Origin: Amycolatopsis pretoriensis
GTDB taxonomy: Bacteria > Actinomycetota > Actinomycetes > Mycobacteriales > Pseudonocardiaceae
DNA: 64,000 nt
Assembly: GCF_900107925.1 (NCBI RefSeq)
Contig: NZ_FNUJ01000008.1
Coordinates: 397,639 to 461,638 of the forward strand
Direction of reading: 5' to 3'
Under the pieces are notes generated by a model. That model had not been told where the DNA came from. It was given only the letters and a program-made list of their open reading frames with translations, and ran no database searches. Each line of letters begins with the position of its first letter. Within the stretch, counting starts at the first letter, position 1. Positions 9,502 to 18,374 of this stretch are shown here, piece by piece. The position numbers and the translations under genes are program-made.

Positions 9502-10032
9502 TCACCCGAGCGGGTCGAGCCGCCTCAGCTCCTTCTTGAACCGGCGGCCGCGTTCGACGTAGGACTCCACCACCATCGCGATGTTCTCCGCGCTGAACGA
9601 CTTGTTCTCCCGCGTCTTGCCCGGCACGCCCAGCGCGATCTCGCCGGTCTTGACGCGCGAGCCGTAGGACAGGACCGCGCCCGCGCCGACCATGCCGCCG
9701 TCTTCGATCACCGAGCCGTTGAGCACCACCGAGCCGGACGCGATCAGGCAGCCGGTGCCGATCCGCGCGCCCTCGACGTGCACGGCGTGGCCGATCGCCG
9801 ACGACGGCCCGAGGATCGTCGGGTGCCGCTCGGTGCAGTGCAGGACGCACCCGTCCTGGACGTTCGAGCGCTCGCCGATCTCGATGTAGCCGTGGTCGCC
9901 GCGCAGCACGGTCTGCGGCCACACCGACGCGTGCGCGCCGATCCGGACGTCGCCGATCACCGTCGCGTCCGGGTGGACGTAGGCGTCGGGGTGGATCGTC
10001 GGCTCGAGCGAACCGAGTGCGTAGATCGGCAT
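9502..10032 (-). CDS. Gamma-class carbonic anhydrase / hexapeptide-repeat protein
   Basis: A 176-residue left-handed beta-helix protein of the gamma-carbonic anhydrase family (PaaY/YrdA-like). Successive hexapeptide coils run from about residue 10 to 140 (AYVHPDATVIGDVRIGAHAS, and so on). Candidate zinc ligands are the His in RGDHGY, VLHCTERH and AIGHAVHV. Family members are carbonic anhydrases or thioesterase/acyltransferase-like proteins, so catalysis is not proven. ATG 10032 has GGAGG upstream; the track start at 10059 would run into the divergent GH27 gene. Confidence 0.88.
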   Translation of the reverse strand: MPIYALGSLEPTIHPDAYVHPDATVIGDVRIGAHASVWPQTVLRGDHGYIEIGERSNVQDGCVLHCTERHPTILGPSSAIGHAVHVEGARIGTGCLIASGSVVLNGSVIEDGGMVGAGAVLSYGSRVKTGEIALGVPGKTRENKSFSAENIAMVVESYVERGRRFKKELRRLDPLG

Positions 10033-10064
10033 GCCGCCTCCGGGTGACCGCGGTTTCACTTCCG

Positions 10065-11267
10065 GTGCGATTGGATCACGACATCACCGCGAAGCCGAAA
10101 ACCAGCCCGCTCGTGCTCCTCCTCGTCGTGCTGACGTGGCTGCTCAGCCTGCCCGTCGCGACCCCGGCGCTGGCGAACGGCCTGGCCGCGACCCCGCCGA
10201 TGGGCTGGAACAGCTGGAACCAGGTCCGCTGCTACGACCTCACCGAAGACGTCGTCGAGAAGGCGGCCGACGCGCTCGCCGACTCCGGTCTGCGTGACGC
10301 GGGTTACCGGTACGTCGTCGTCGACGACTGCTGGCAGGCGCCCACGCGCGCCGCCGACGGGTCGCTGCAGGCCGATCCGAAGCGGTTCCCGCACGGCATC
10401 GCCGACCTCGCCGACTACGTCCACTCGCGCGGCCTGCTGTTCGGCATCTACGCGGTGCCCGGCAGCCGGACGTGCGCGATGGCCAACGACGCCTACCCCG
10501 CGTCCGGTATCGGCTCGCTCGGCCACGAACGCCAGGACGCCGAGACGTTCGGCCGCTGGGGCGTCGACTACCTCAAGTACGACTGGTGCAACGCCGACAC
10601 CGTCGACGGCCTCGACCGCAGGGCCGCGTTCGAGAAGATGCGCGACGAGCTCGCCGCGCTGCCCCGCCCGATCGTCTACGCGATCTCCGAATACGGCGTC
10701 TCCAGCCCGTGGACCTGGGCGCGGCCGGTGGCGAACTCCTGGCGGACGACGAACGACCTCGTCGCGACCTGGGACTCCGTGCTTGCGACGATCGACCAGC
10801 AGGCCGCGGTCGCCGTGCACAGCGGCGGTCCGGGCGGCTGGAACGACCCGGACATGCTGCAGGTCGGCAACGGCACGCTGAGCGCGGACGAGGCCCGCGC
10901 GCACTTCAGCGTCTGGGCCGTGCTGAACGCGCCGCTGTTCGCCGGCACCGACCCGGCGAAGTTGACCGGCACCGACCTCGCGACCCTCGCCAACCCCGAG
11001 GCGATCGCCGTGGACCAGGACTTCGCGGGCGGCCAGGGCCGGCAGCTCGACACCGGCCCCGGCTACCAGGTGTGGGGGAAACCGCTTACCGGCGGCGGGT
11101 TCGCGGTGGTGCTGCTCAACACCGGCAGCACCACCACGACCGTTTCCGCGTCGATCCCGGGTTCCTGGTCCGTCCGGGACCTGTGGACCCACCAGGACAC
11201 GGGCACCGCCGTGTCGGCGTCGCTGCGCCCGCACGCGGCGGCGTTGCTCAAGCTCACACCGAGGTGA
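10065..11267 (+). CDS. Secreted alpha-galactosidase, glycoside hydrolase family 27
   Basis: A secreted enzyme of about 400 residues. A signal peptide (PLVLLLVVLTWLLSLPVATP) precedes the GH27 barrel beginning at ATPPMGWNSWN. The nucleophile Asp is in YLKYDWCN and the acid/base Asp in GGWNDPDML. A short beta-sandwich follows (GFAVVLLNTGSTTTTV). GH27 enzymes remove terminal alpha-galactosyl units, consistent with plant polysaccharide use. The start is uncertain: GTG 10065, TTG 10071 or an upstream GTG; none has a strong ribosome site. It converges with the acetyltransferase gene, overlapping by 14 bases. Confidence 0.93.
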   Translation: MRLDHDITAKPKTSPLVLLLVVLTWLLSLPVATPALANGLAATPPMGWNSWNQVRCYDLTEDVVEKAADALADSGLRDAGYRYVVVDDCWQAPTRAADGSLQADPKRFPHGIADLADYVHSRGLLFGIYAVPGSRTCAMANDAYPASGIGSLGHERQDAETFGRWGVDYLKYDWCNADTVDGLDRRAAFEKMRDELAALPRPIVYAISEYGVSSPWTWARPVANSWRTTNDLVATWDSVLATIDQQAAVAVHSGGPGGWNDPDMLQVGNGTLSADEARAHFSVWAVLNAPLFAGTDPAKLTGTDLATLANPEAIAVDQDFAGGQGRQLDTGPGYQVWGKPLTGGGFAVVLLNTGSTTTTVSASIPGSWSVRDLWTHQDTGTAVSASLRPHAAALLKLTPR

Positions 11268-11733
11268 GGTCCTTGCCGTAGCACCGGCTGTCCGGCTCGT
11301 TCTTGTAGACGCCGAACTTCGGGATCTCGTCGTACCCCGACGACGTGTAGAGCGCGATCGCCTCCGGCTGCTTGGTCCCGGTTTCCAGGACCGCGCGCTT
11401 GCGGCCGCACAGCGCCGCGGTGCGCTCCAGCTCGGACAGGATCATCCGCGCGAACCCGCGGCCGCGCGCCGAATCGGCGACGTACATCCGCTTGAACTCG
11501 GCGTCGCCTTCGCGGAAGTCGGGCTCGGGGCCGTCGTGGGCGCGCCACGCCCCGCAGGCGACGGCTTCTTCACCCTGGTAGCCGACGAGGAACACACCCT
11601 GCGGCGGATCGAAGTCCGCCGGGCTCATCGGGGTCATGTCCTCGTCGCCGTAACGCTCGACGTACACCAGCTGCACCGCGGCCATGAGCTTGGCCGCGTC
11701 GGGGTGGTCGTAGGGGACCGGAACGATTCTCAC
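11254..11733 (-). CDS. GNAT family N-acetyltransferase
   Basis: A 159-residue GNAT protein. The cofactor-binding strand and loop are EFKRMYVADSARGRGFARMI (about residues 88-107), followed by LETGTKQPEAIALYTSSGY, a pattern common in small-molecule acetyltransferases. GTG 11733 is chosen because the frame upstream overlaps thiL. It probably follows thiL in one transcript (16 bp apart). The substrate is unknown. Confidence 0.88.
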   Translation of the reverse strand: MRIVPVPYDHPDAAKLMAAVQLVYVERYGDEDMTPMSPADFDPPQGVFLVGYQGEEAVACGAWRAHDGPEPDFREGDAEFKRMYVADSARGRGFARMILSELERTAALCGRKRAVLETGTKQPEAIALYTSSGYDEIPKFGVYKNEPDSRCYGKDLTSV

Positions 11734-11749
11734 GCTTTCCGAGCCTAGA

Positions 11750-12706
11750 TCAGCGCCAGTGCGTCCAGCCCGCTTCTCGCGAAAACGGTTTCCCGTCCAC
11801 GGTGATCCCGGAGTCGGCCATCGTGACGACGCCGATCGTGCGCCAGCCTTCGGGGAGTTCGGTGAACGGCGGGAAGGTGGCCGCGAGGGCGTGGTCTTCG
11901 CCACCGGTGAGGACCCAGTCGAGGGGGTCGGCGCCCAGCGCGGCGCCGACTTCGGTGAGCCGGGCCGGGACGTCGAGGTCGGCGGTGCGGACGTCGATGC
12001 CGACGCCGGAGGCCGCGCCGATGTGCCCGAGGTCGGCCAGCAGGCCGTCGGAGACGTCGATCATGGCCGTTGCCCCGGCCAGGGCGGCGCGCGGACCGGC
12101 TTCGTAGGGCGGTTCCGGGCAGCGCTGGGCGTTGACGACGCCGACCGGGGAGCGGAAGCCGCGGCCCAGCACGGCCAGGCCGGCGGCGGCCCAGCCGAGG
12201 CGCCCGTTGACGGCGAGGAGGTCGCCGGGACGGGCACCCGAGCGCGTCACGGGTTCGCGGTCACCGAGGTCGCCGAGCGCGGTGACGCTGATCACGAGCT
12301 GGTCGGCGCGCACCATGTCGCCGCCGGAGACGCCGACGCCGGCGCGTTCGGCCTCGGCCCACATGCCGTCCGCGAGGCCGGTGACGACCTCGCGCGGGGT
12401 GTCGGGCGGGCAGGCGATGCCGACCAGGACGGTGGTGGGCGCGGCGCCCATGGCGGCGATGTCGGCCAGGTTGACCGCGACGGCCTTGCGCCCGACGGAC
12501 TCGGGCGGCGACCAGTCGAGCCGGAAGTGGACGCCCTGGACGAGCACGTCGGTGCTGGCGACCACGCGGCCGTCGGGCGCGGCGACGACGGCGGCGTCGT
12601 CGCCCGGGCCGAGCAGGGTGCCCGGCGGCTGGCGCCGTCCTTCGGTGACGGCGCGGATGAGCGCGAACTCGCCGGTCCCGGCGACCGTTCCGTCGTTCGG
12701 TGACAC
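11750..12706 (-). CDS. thiL: Thiamine-monophosphate kinase
   Basis: ThiL (318 residues) phosphorylates thiamine monophosphate to the active cofactor thiamine diphosphate. Motifs of the PurM/ThiL fold are intact: GPGDDAAVV, STDVLVQGVHF, NLADIAAMGA, SGGDMVRAD and IDVSDGLLADLGHI. It starts at GTG with GAGG upstream. It is divergent from the Lrp-type gene, and the ung-thiL neighbourhood matches mycobacteria. Confidence 0.96.
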   Translation of the reverse strand: MSPNDGTVAGTGEFALIRAVTEGRRQPPGTLLGPGDDAAVVAAPDGRVVASTDVLVQGVHFRLDWSPPESVGRKAVAVNLADIAAMGAAPTTVLVGIACPPDTPREVVTGLADGMWAEAERAGVGVSGGDMVRADQLVISVTALGDLGDREPVTRSGARPGDLLAVNGRLGWAAAGLAVLGRGFRSPVGVVNAQRCPEPPYEAGPRAALAGATAMIDVSDGLLADLGHIGAASGVGIDVRTADLDVPARLTEVGAALGADPLDWVLTGGEDHALAATFPPFTELPEGWRTIGVVTMADSGITVDGKPFSREAGWTHWR

Positions 12707-12830
12707 CCGTCACCTCTGCTTTCTTCCCCAGGACAAAGATCGATCACCGATAGTCGGATGCCCTATGTTTTTCGGTGAGCTGGCTATACGTTCCTACCTG
12801 AGCCGACCGATCCCGACGAAAGGGCGCGCC

Positions 12831-13064
12831 GTGGTCCACGCATACATCCTCATCCAGACCGAGGTCGGCAAGGCGGCCGCGGTGGCCGCCGAGATCTCCA
12901 GCATCCCGGGCGTGACCAGCTCGGAGGATGTCACCGGACCGTACGACGTGATCGTCCGCGCGGCCGCCGACAACGTGGACCAGCTGGGCCAGCTCGTGGT
13001 CGCGAAGGTGCAGAACGTGGAAGGCATCACGCGGACGCTGACCTGCCCGGTCGTCCACCTCTGA
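12831..13064 (+). CDS. Lrp/AsnC ligand-binding (RAM) domain protein, stand-alone
   Basis: A 77-residue protein consisting only of the Lrp/AsnC effector domain (HAYILIQTEVGKAAAVAAEI and ISSIPGVTSSEDVTGPYDVI), with no DNA-binding domain. Stand-alone RAM proteins form oligomeric rings and may bind amino acids or pair with full Lrp proteins. GTG 12831 has AAAGGG upstream. It occupies the position between thiL and the DUF3515 gene that is common in actinobacteria. Confidence 0.92.
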   Translation: MVHAYILIQTEVGKAAAVAAEISSIPGVTSSEDVTGPYDVIVRAAADNVDQLGQLVVAKVQNVEGITRTLTCPVVHL

Positions 13065-13128
13065 CCTCGGCGGTTCCGGGGGTTCGGGGGTCGTCCCCCG
13101 TGCAATGTCACTGTGGTGTCATTGGGGG

Positions 13129-13662
13129 GTGCCTGACTCCGACACCGGTGCCCCGCCCAGGGTGGTGCTCGTCACCGCGACCGTGCTCGCCGTGGCGTTG
13201 GCGGTCGCCGTCGCCGTCTTCGCGCTGACCCAGCGCTCGTCCTCGGATGCCGCGGGTCCGCTGCCGTTGGTCCCCGTGCCGGCGCCCGCCGCGGGCTCGC
13301 CCGCCTGCACCACACTGCTGGGGGCAGTGCCCACGGAGCTGACGTCCAACGGGACTTCTCTCAAGGTGCGCGAACTGGCCGCCCCGGCGCCGCCCGCGAC
13401 GGTGGCCTGGGGCACGGACGACCCGCTGGTGCTGCGCTGCGGGCTGAACCGGCCGCCGGAGCTGACGCCGACAGCGGCGTTGCGCCTGGTGAACGGCGTC
13501 CAGTGGCTGCAGGTGCCGGGCGAGGGCGCGTCGACGTGGTACGTCGTGGACCGCGAGGTCTACGCGGCGCTGACCGTGCCGGACAGCGCCGGGACGGGTC
13601 CGTTGCAGACGATCTCGGACACCGTGGCCGCGAAGCTGCCGGCCAAGCCGCTGAAGTTCTAG
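13129..13662 (+). CDS. DUF3515 family membrane-anchored protein
   Basis: About 177 residues with one N-terminal membrane helix (VVLVTATVLAVALAVAVAVFA), then an extracytoplasmic domain with two conserved Cys (SPACTTLL and VLRCGLN) that may pair. It matches the DUF3515 protein found beside ddl in mycobacteria (Rv2980). Function is unknown; the position next to D-Ala-D-Ala ligase hints at the cell envelope. GTG 13129 is the likely start, with ATG 13105 possible. It overlaps the convergent ddl by 4 bases. Confidence 0.85.
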   Translation: MPDSDTGAPPRVVLVTATVLAVALAVAVAVFALTQRSSSDAAGPLPLVPVPAPAAGSPACTTLLGAVPTELTSNGTSLKVRELAAPAPPATVAWGTDDPLVLRCGLNRPPELTPTAALRLVNGVQWLQVPGEGASTWYVVDREVYAALTVPDSAGTGPLQTISDTVAAKLPAKPLKF

Positions 13663-14753
13663 CGGAGGCCGGTGCCGCGGGCGATCGCCGTGTCGATGAG
13701 CGTGGTCAGCAGCGTCGCGTAGTCCACGCCGGTGACCTCCCACATCTTCGGGTAGGCGGACTTCGTCGTGAAGCCGGGCATGGTGTTGACCTCGTTGATG
13801 GTCAGCTCGCCGTCGGCGCCGACGAAGAAGTCGACGCGGGCGAGGCCCTGGCAGTCGAGCGCGTCGAAGGCCTGGACCGCCATCGCGCGCAGCTTCTCGG
13901 TGAGGGCGTCGTCGAGCTTGGCCGGGATGTCCAGCTCGGCGTCGTCGCCGAGGTACTTGGTTTCGAAGTCGTACCAAGCGTTTTCGTCTTCGGAGAGGAC
14001 GCGGATCTCGGCGGGCAGCGAGGCTTCGACGTGCCCGTCCGGGAATTCGAGGACGCCGCACTCGACCTCGCGCCCGACGACGGCGGCCTCGACGAGGACC
14101 TTGGGGTCGGTCTCGCGGGCGAACGCGATGGCGGCGTCGAGGTCGTCCCACGTCGTCACGCGGCTGATCCCGACGGACGAGCCGGCGCGTGAGGGCTTGA
14201 CGAAGACGGGCAGGCCGAGCTCGGCCCGGTCCTCGTCGTCCAAAGTGGACTGGCTCCGCTTGAGCGCGGTGAAGGTCCCGACCGGAAGTCCTTCGGCGGC
14301 CAGGAGTTTCTTCGCGGTTTCCTTGTCCATGGCGGCGGCGCTGGCGAGCACGCCGGGGCCGACGTAGGGGATGCCGGCGAGCTCGAGCAGGCCCTGGATG
14401 GTGCCGTCCTCACCGAAGGCGCCGTGCAGCACCGGGAAAACGACGTCCACCTGGGAGAGGAGTTCGCTTTCCCGCCCGGCCTCGACGGCGACGAGCCCGC
14501 GGCTGGAGGGATCGCCGGCGAGGACGAGCCCCTTGCCGTCGTCGACCGACGGCAGTTCGCGGCCGCGGATGGCGAGCTGGGCGGAGTCGCCGGTGCCGAG
14601 CACCCACCGGCCTTCCCGGGTGATCCCGACGGGCACGGCTTCGAAGCGCTCGGGGTCGAGGTTCCCGAGGACGCTGCCCGCGGAGAGGCACGAGATGGTG
14701 TGCTCGCTGCTGCGCCCGCCGAACACGACCGCGACCCGGAGTTTCTCGCTCAT
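13659..14753 (-). CDS. ddl: D-alanine--D-alanine ligase
   Basis: Ddl (364 residues) joins two D-Ala for peptidoglycan precursors and is the target of D-cycloserine. The N-terminal motif VVFGGRSSEHTISCLS, the ATP-grasp segment VFVKPSRAGSSVGISRV, and the late metal and substrate motifs RVDFFVGADGELTINEVNTMPG are complete. It is the ordinary D-Ala-D-Ala type; no vancomycin-resistance genes are beside it. Confidence 0.97.
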   Translation of the reverse strand: MSEKLRVAVVFGGRSSEHTISCLSAGSVLGNLDPERFEAVPVGITREGRWVLGTGDSAQLAIRGRELPSVDDGKGLVLAGDPSSRGLVAVEAGRESELLSQVDVVFPVLHGAFGEDGTIQGLLELAGIPYVGPGVLASAAAMDKETAKKLLAAEGLPVGTFTALKRSQSTLDDEDRAELGLPVFVKPSRAGSSVGISRVTTWDDLDAAIAFARETDPKVLVEAAVVGREVECGVLEFPDGHVEASLPAEIRVLSEDENAWYDFETKYLGDDAELDIPAKLDDALTEKLRAMAVQAFDALDCQGLARVDFFVGADGELTINEVNTMPGFTTKSAYPKMWEVTGVDYATLLTTLIDTAIARGTGLR

Positions 14754-14855
14754 GGTGAGCCACCGTACCCGGTGACCTCGCGGAACAGCCGAGCCCGGTG
14801 CGGCGGGCGGCGGCGGTGGAGCGGTGAACGCAACCTCGGCGCTCCCGGCGCGTCG

Positions 14856-16244
14856 CTACGACGGGAGGGACTGTCCGCGCAGCAGGGAAACCAGGGCCGG
14901 CAGGGCCGCGACCAGCGCTTCCCGCGAACACCCCGCATACCCGATCGCCACCCCGTGCGCCGACGGCTCGCCCGCGAAATGCCGGGCCAACCCGTCCAAC
15001 CGGATCCCCCGCCGCTCGGCCGCCGCGATCACCGAAGCCTCCACGGAAGCCGACGAAAACGGCACCACCAGATGCGCCCCGGCGTCGTCGCCGCGGATCG
15101 GGATCCCCGCCGACGACAACGCTCCCGCCAGCAGCGTCCGGCGCTCCGCCATCTCGCGGCGCAGCTTCCGCAGGTGCCGTCCCAGATCCCCGTTTCGGGC
15201 GAACTCGTACAACACCCGCTGCCCCGCCGGCGAAGGCCGCGTCCCGGTCGAATCCCGGTACGCCAGCACCGCCGACGTGATCGCTTCCGGCGCCACCATC
15301 CAGCCCGCGCCCAACGTCGGCGTGAGGATCTTCGACGTCGTCCCCAGGTGCACCACGACGTCCGGGGCCAGCGAAGCCAGCATCGGCAACGGCGCCACGT
15401 CGAAGCGCAGCTCCCCGTCGTAGTCGTCCTCGATGACCAACATGGACGACGACCGCGCCAGCTCCACCAGCGACACCCGCCGCGCCGCCGAGAGCCGGCT
15501 GCCCATCGGGTACTGGTGCGCCGGCGAGCAGTACACCGCCCGCGTGCCCGCCGGGATCGCGGAAGGCCGCAACCCCTCGTCGTCCACCGGCACCCCCACC
15601 ACCCGCAGGCCCGCCCGGCGGAACGCCTGCACCGCCCGCTGGTACCCCGGCTCCTCGACCGCGACGACGTCCCCGCGCTCCAGGACCGCCGCCGCCAGCT
15701 CGATCACCGCCGCCGTCGTGCCGCCCGTCGCCAGCACCGAGCCCGCCGCCAGCCCGCGGTGGCGCAGCAGGTGCTCCGACACCGCCGCGCGGTACTCCGG
15801 CAGCCCCGCGCGGTGGGCCCGGACCAGCGGATCCGGGTCGGCCGCGGCCCGCCACGCGCGGCGCCAGGCCGCGCGGTCCAGGCCGTCCGCCCACGGCGTG
15901 CCGGGACCGAGGTCGAGCAGCGCGGGCGCGTCGGCCTCGGGCGCCGGGACGGCGGGCGCCGGCACCTCCGACGCCGAAAAGGACGGCGGCATCGTCACGT
16001 ACGTGCCGGAGCCGTGCCGCCCCGCGATCCAGCCCTCGGCGTGCAACTGCTCGTACGCCGCCGACGTCACCGTGCGGCTCACCCCGAGCCGGCCGGCCAG
16101 CGCGCGCGTCGACGGCAGCCGGTCGCCACCCCGGAGGTGGCCCGAAGCAGCCGCTTCGCGCAGCGCGTCGGCGAGCTGGACGGCCAGCGGGGTCACCGCC
16201 GCGCGGTCGAGGCTGACCGGGAGCGCGGTGTCGGCGTGGGTCAC
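14856..16244 (-). CDS. MocR/PdxR-type regulator (GntR domain fused to aminotransferase fold)
   Basis: A 462-residue fusion. An N-terminal GntR winged helix (GDRLPSTRALAGRLGVSRTV, about residues 40-60) is followed by a type-I aminotransferase domain with VIEDDYDGELRFD and the PLP-Lys motif GTTSKILTPTLGAGWM. Such proteins use PLP as effector and usually control vitamin B6 or amino acid genes. It starts at GTG after GAGGAGG. It is divergent from an FMN split-barrel gene, its likely target. Confidence 0.92.
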   Translation of the reverse strand: MTHADTALPVSLDRAAVTPLAVQLADALREAAASGHLRGGDRLPSTRALAGRLGVSRTVTSAAYEQLHAEGWIAGRHGSGTYVTMPPSFSASEVPAPAVPAPEADAPALLDLGPGTPWADGLDRAAWRRAWRAAADPDPLVRAHRAGLPEYRAAVSEHLLRHRGLAAGSVLATGGTTAAVIELAAAVLERGDVVAVEEPGYQRAVQAFRRAGLRVVGVPVDDEGLRPSAIPAGTRAVYCSPAHQYPMGSRLSAARRVSLVELARSSSMLVIEDDYDGELRFDVAPLPMLASLAPDVVVHLGTTSKILTPTLGAGWMVAPEAITSAVLAYRDSTGTRPSPAGQRVLYEFARNGDLGRHLRKLRREMAERRTLLAGALSSAGIPIRGDDAGAHLVVPFSSASVEASVIAAAERRGIRLDGLARHFAGEPSAHGVAIGYAGCSREALVAALPALVSLLRGQSLPS

Positions 16245-16268
16245 GGGGCCTCCTCGAGTGGACTTCCC

Positions 16269-16284
16269 AAGTGTACGAGAAGTG
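16269..16284. promoter_or_regulatory. Possible MocR operator: direct repeat AAGTG
   Basis: Two AAGTG copies (16269-16273 and 16280-16284) start 11 bp apart in the short region between the divergent MocR and FMN-barrel genes. MocR proteins often bind direct repeats at about helical spacing. The motif is short, so this is only a candidate. Confidence 0.3.
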
Positions 16285-16324
16285 GCCGTTTTCCGATGCC
16301 ACTGCGCTGGGAGACGCTGGTCGC

Positions 16325-16975
16325 ATGCTGTCCACCACGTCCCGCACCACGCTCGGCCGCAAGAAGCACCGTGCCGTGACCGACCGCTCGGCCCTGCACG
16401 CCGTCCTCGACGAGGGCCTGATCTGCCACCTCGGCATCGTCCGCGACGGCGCGCCGATCGTCCTGCCGACCGGCTACGGCCGCGACGGCGACACGCTCTA
16501 CCTGCACGGCTCCACCGGCGCGTCGAGCCTCCGCACGGCGTCGCAGGACCTCGACGTCTGCGTCACCGTCACCCTCCTCGACGGCATCGTCTACTCGCGC
16601 TCGGTGAACAACCACTCGATGAACTACCGCAGCGCGGTGATCTTCGGGAAGGCGGCACTCGTCACGGACGCGGCAGCGAAGACGCACGGCCTCCGGGTGC
16701 TCACCGACCACCTCGCGCCGGGCTCGTGGGAACACGCGCGCGAGGTCAACGCGAAGGAGTTCGCGGCGGTGTCCGTCCTCGCGCTCGACCTCGCCGAGGC
16801 GTCGGTGAAGATGCGCGCCGAGGGCCCGGACGACGAGCCCGAGGACCTCGAGGCCGACAAAGCCTGGGCCGGCGTCCTCCCGGTCCGGACGGTCTTCGGC
16901 GCCCCCGAGCCGTCCGAGGACCTCTCCCCCGGCTGGACGACGCCGCCGCACGTCACCGGGCGAGCGGCAACCTGA
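16325..16975 (+). CDS. Pyridoxamine 5'-phosphate oxidase-family FMN-binding protein
   Basis: A protein of about 216 residues of the FMN split-barrel type (Pyridox_ox_2-like). Core strands are LDEGLICHLGIVRDGAPIVL, GDTLYLHGSTGASS and VSVLALDLAEASVKM. ATG 16325 (MLSTTSRTTLGRKKHR) with GGAGA upstream is preferred over the longer frame from 16271. The divergent MocR regulator supports a flavin or B6-linked role, but PNP-oxidase activity itself is not shown. It overlaps the convergent kinase gene by 23 bases. Confidence 0.88.
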   Translation: MLSTTSRTTLGRKKHRAVTDRSALHAVLDEGLICHLGIVRDGAPIVLPTGYGRDGDTLYLHGSTGASSLRTASQDLDVCVTVTLLDGIVYSRSVNNHSMNYRSAVIFGKAALVTDAAAKTHGLRVLTDHLAPGSWEHAREVNAKEFAAVSVLALDLAEASVKMRAEGPDDEPEDLEADKAWAGVLPVRTVFGAPEPSEDLSPGWTTPPHVTGRAAT

Positions 16976-18374
16976 CCGTGAACGTCGTCCGGCCCGGCTC
17001 CGACGCCACGCCGACCGTGCCGCCGTGCGCCGTCACGAGGGACTGGACCACCGACAGCCCGAGCCCGGTGCCGCCGTTGCCGCGGGTGCGCGAGTCGTCG
17101 ACGCGGAAGAACCGGTCGAAGATCCGTTCCTGATCGGCGACGGCGATCCCGGGCCCGGCGTCGCCGACCTCGACGACGGCGAACGAATCCGCGACCGCCA
17201 CCGAGACGTGCACCGCGGTCCCGGGCGGCGTGTGCACGGCCGCGTTGGCCAGCAGGTTGTCGAGCACCTGCCGCAGGCGCAGCGGGTCCGCGGACACGAA
17301 AGCCGGCGAAAGCGCCGTCGTCAGCGGGTGGTCCGGCCGCCCGGCGGTGAACGCGTCCGCCGCGTCGCCGGCCAGCTCCGCCAGGTCGACGCGCTCGGGC
17401 CGCAACGGCGTCTCGGCGGCCCGCGCGTCGAGCCGGGCCAGCAGCAGGAGGTCGTCGACCAGCACGCTCATCCGGGTCGTCTCCGAGCGGATCTTCGCCA
17501 GGTGCGCTTCGCGTTCGGCCGGCTCGTTCGCCGCCGCGTAGCGGAAGAGGTCGGCGTAGCCGCGGATCGACGTCAGGGGTGTGCGCAGCTCGTGGGAGGC
17601 GTCCGCGACGAACCGGCGCAGCCGTTCGTTCGCCTCGGTCTTCGCCGCCAAGGACGTGTCGATGTGGGCCAGCATCACGTTGAACGCCGTCCGCAGCTCC
17701 TCGACCTCGGCGCCGCCGCCGGTGCCCGCCGCGCGCACCGGCAGGTCGGCGTTCGCCGTGAGGTCGTGGGACGCGATGTCGTGCGCGGTGCCCGCCATGT
17801 CGGCGAGGGGGCGCAGGCCGCGGCGCAGCACCAGCCGTCCGACGACGACCAGCACGGCCAGCGCGAACGTGAACGCGCCGACCTCGACCCAGATCAACTG
17901 CCGGACGGTCCCGTCGAGGTCCTTCTGCGGGGCGGCCGAAAGCAGCACCGACCCGTTGTCGACCGGGCACGCGCGCACCCGGTACGGCCCGTCGTCGTGC
18001 AGGTAGATGTTGCGCGTGACGTCGCCGCCGGCCGCGTCGGCGGCGATCTTGGCCAGCTGCTTGGCGTCGCCGGGCAGCTGGCCGCCGGGCTGGGGCGTCG
18101 CGACGCCGTCGCGCACCTTGTACAGCGCCGAGTACCACGAGTAGACCGACTGCGGCGAGCCGTGCGTCTCGCGCAGCTGCGGCAGCTGGGTGTTCTGGCT
18201 CTTGGACAGCTGCTCGTCGAGCCGCCGGTCGAGGTAGCCGTGCATGATCCCGACCATCGTGACGCCGACCGCCGCGAACACGACCAGCGCGAGCGCGCCG
18301 AGGCCGAGCGTGATCCGGGTGCCCAGCCGCGTGCGCTGCCAGGCCCCGTACCACCGGCGGAAGAAGCGCTTCAC
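16953..18374 (-). CDS. Two-component sensor histidine kinase
   Basis: A 473-residue kinase. Two membrane helices (about residues 18-42 and 165-190) bracket an extracytoplasmic sensor domain of about 120 residues, followed by HAMP, HisKA (DASHELRTPLTSIRGYADLF, phospho-acceptor His) and HATPase_c (VLDNLLANAAVHT, GDAGPGIA, RGNGGTGLGLSVV). The GTG start overlaps the regulator stop in GTGA, so the pair is coupled. It may control the divergent flavin operon; signal unknown. Confidence 0.94.
   Translation of the reverse strand: MKRFFRRWYGAWQRTRLGTRITLGLGALALVVFAAVGVTMVGIMHGYLDRRLDEQLSKSQNTQLPQLRETHGSPQSVYSWYSALYKVRDGVATPQPGGQLPGDAKQLAKIAADAAGGDVTRNIYLHDDGPYRVRACPVDNGSVLLSAAPQKDLDGTVRQLIWVEVGAFTFALAVLVVVGRLVLRRGLRPLADMAGTAHDIASHDLTANADLPVRAAGTGGGAEVEELRTAFNVMLAHIDTSLAAKTEANERLRRFVADASHELRTPLTSIRGYADLFRYAAANEPAEREAHLAKIRSETTRMSVLVDDLLLLARLDARAAETPLRPERVDLAELAGDAADAFTAGRPDHPLTTALSPAFVSADPLRLRQVLDNLLANAAVHTPPGTAVHVSVAVADSFAVVEVGDAGPGIAVADQERIFDRFFRVDDSRTRGNGGTGLGLSVVQSLVTAHGGTVGVASEPGRTTFTVRLPLAR

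Noticed and set aside
13085..13101. Hairpin gggggtcgtccccc before the DUF3515 gene
   Set aside because: Stem of five to six G-C pairs with no T-run; too weak and common in GC-rich DNA to call a terminator.
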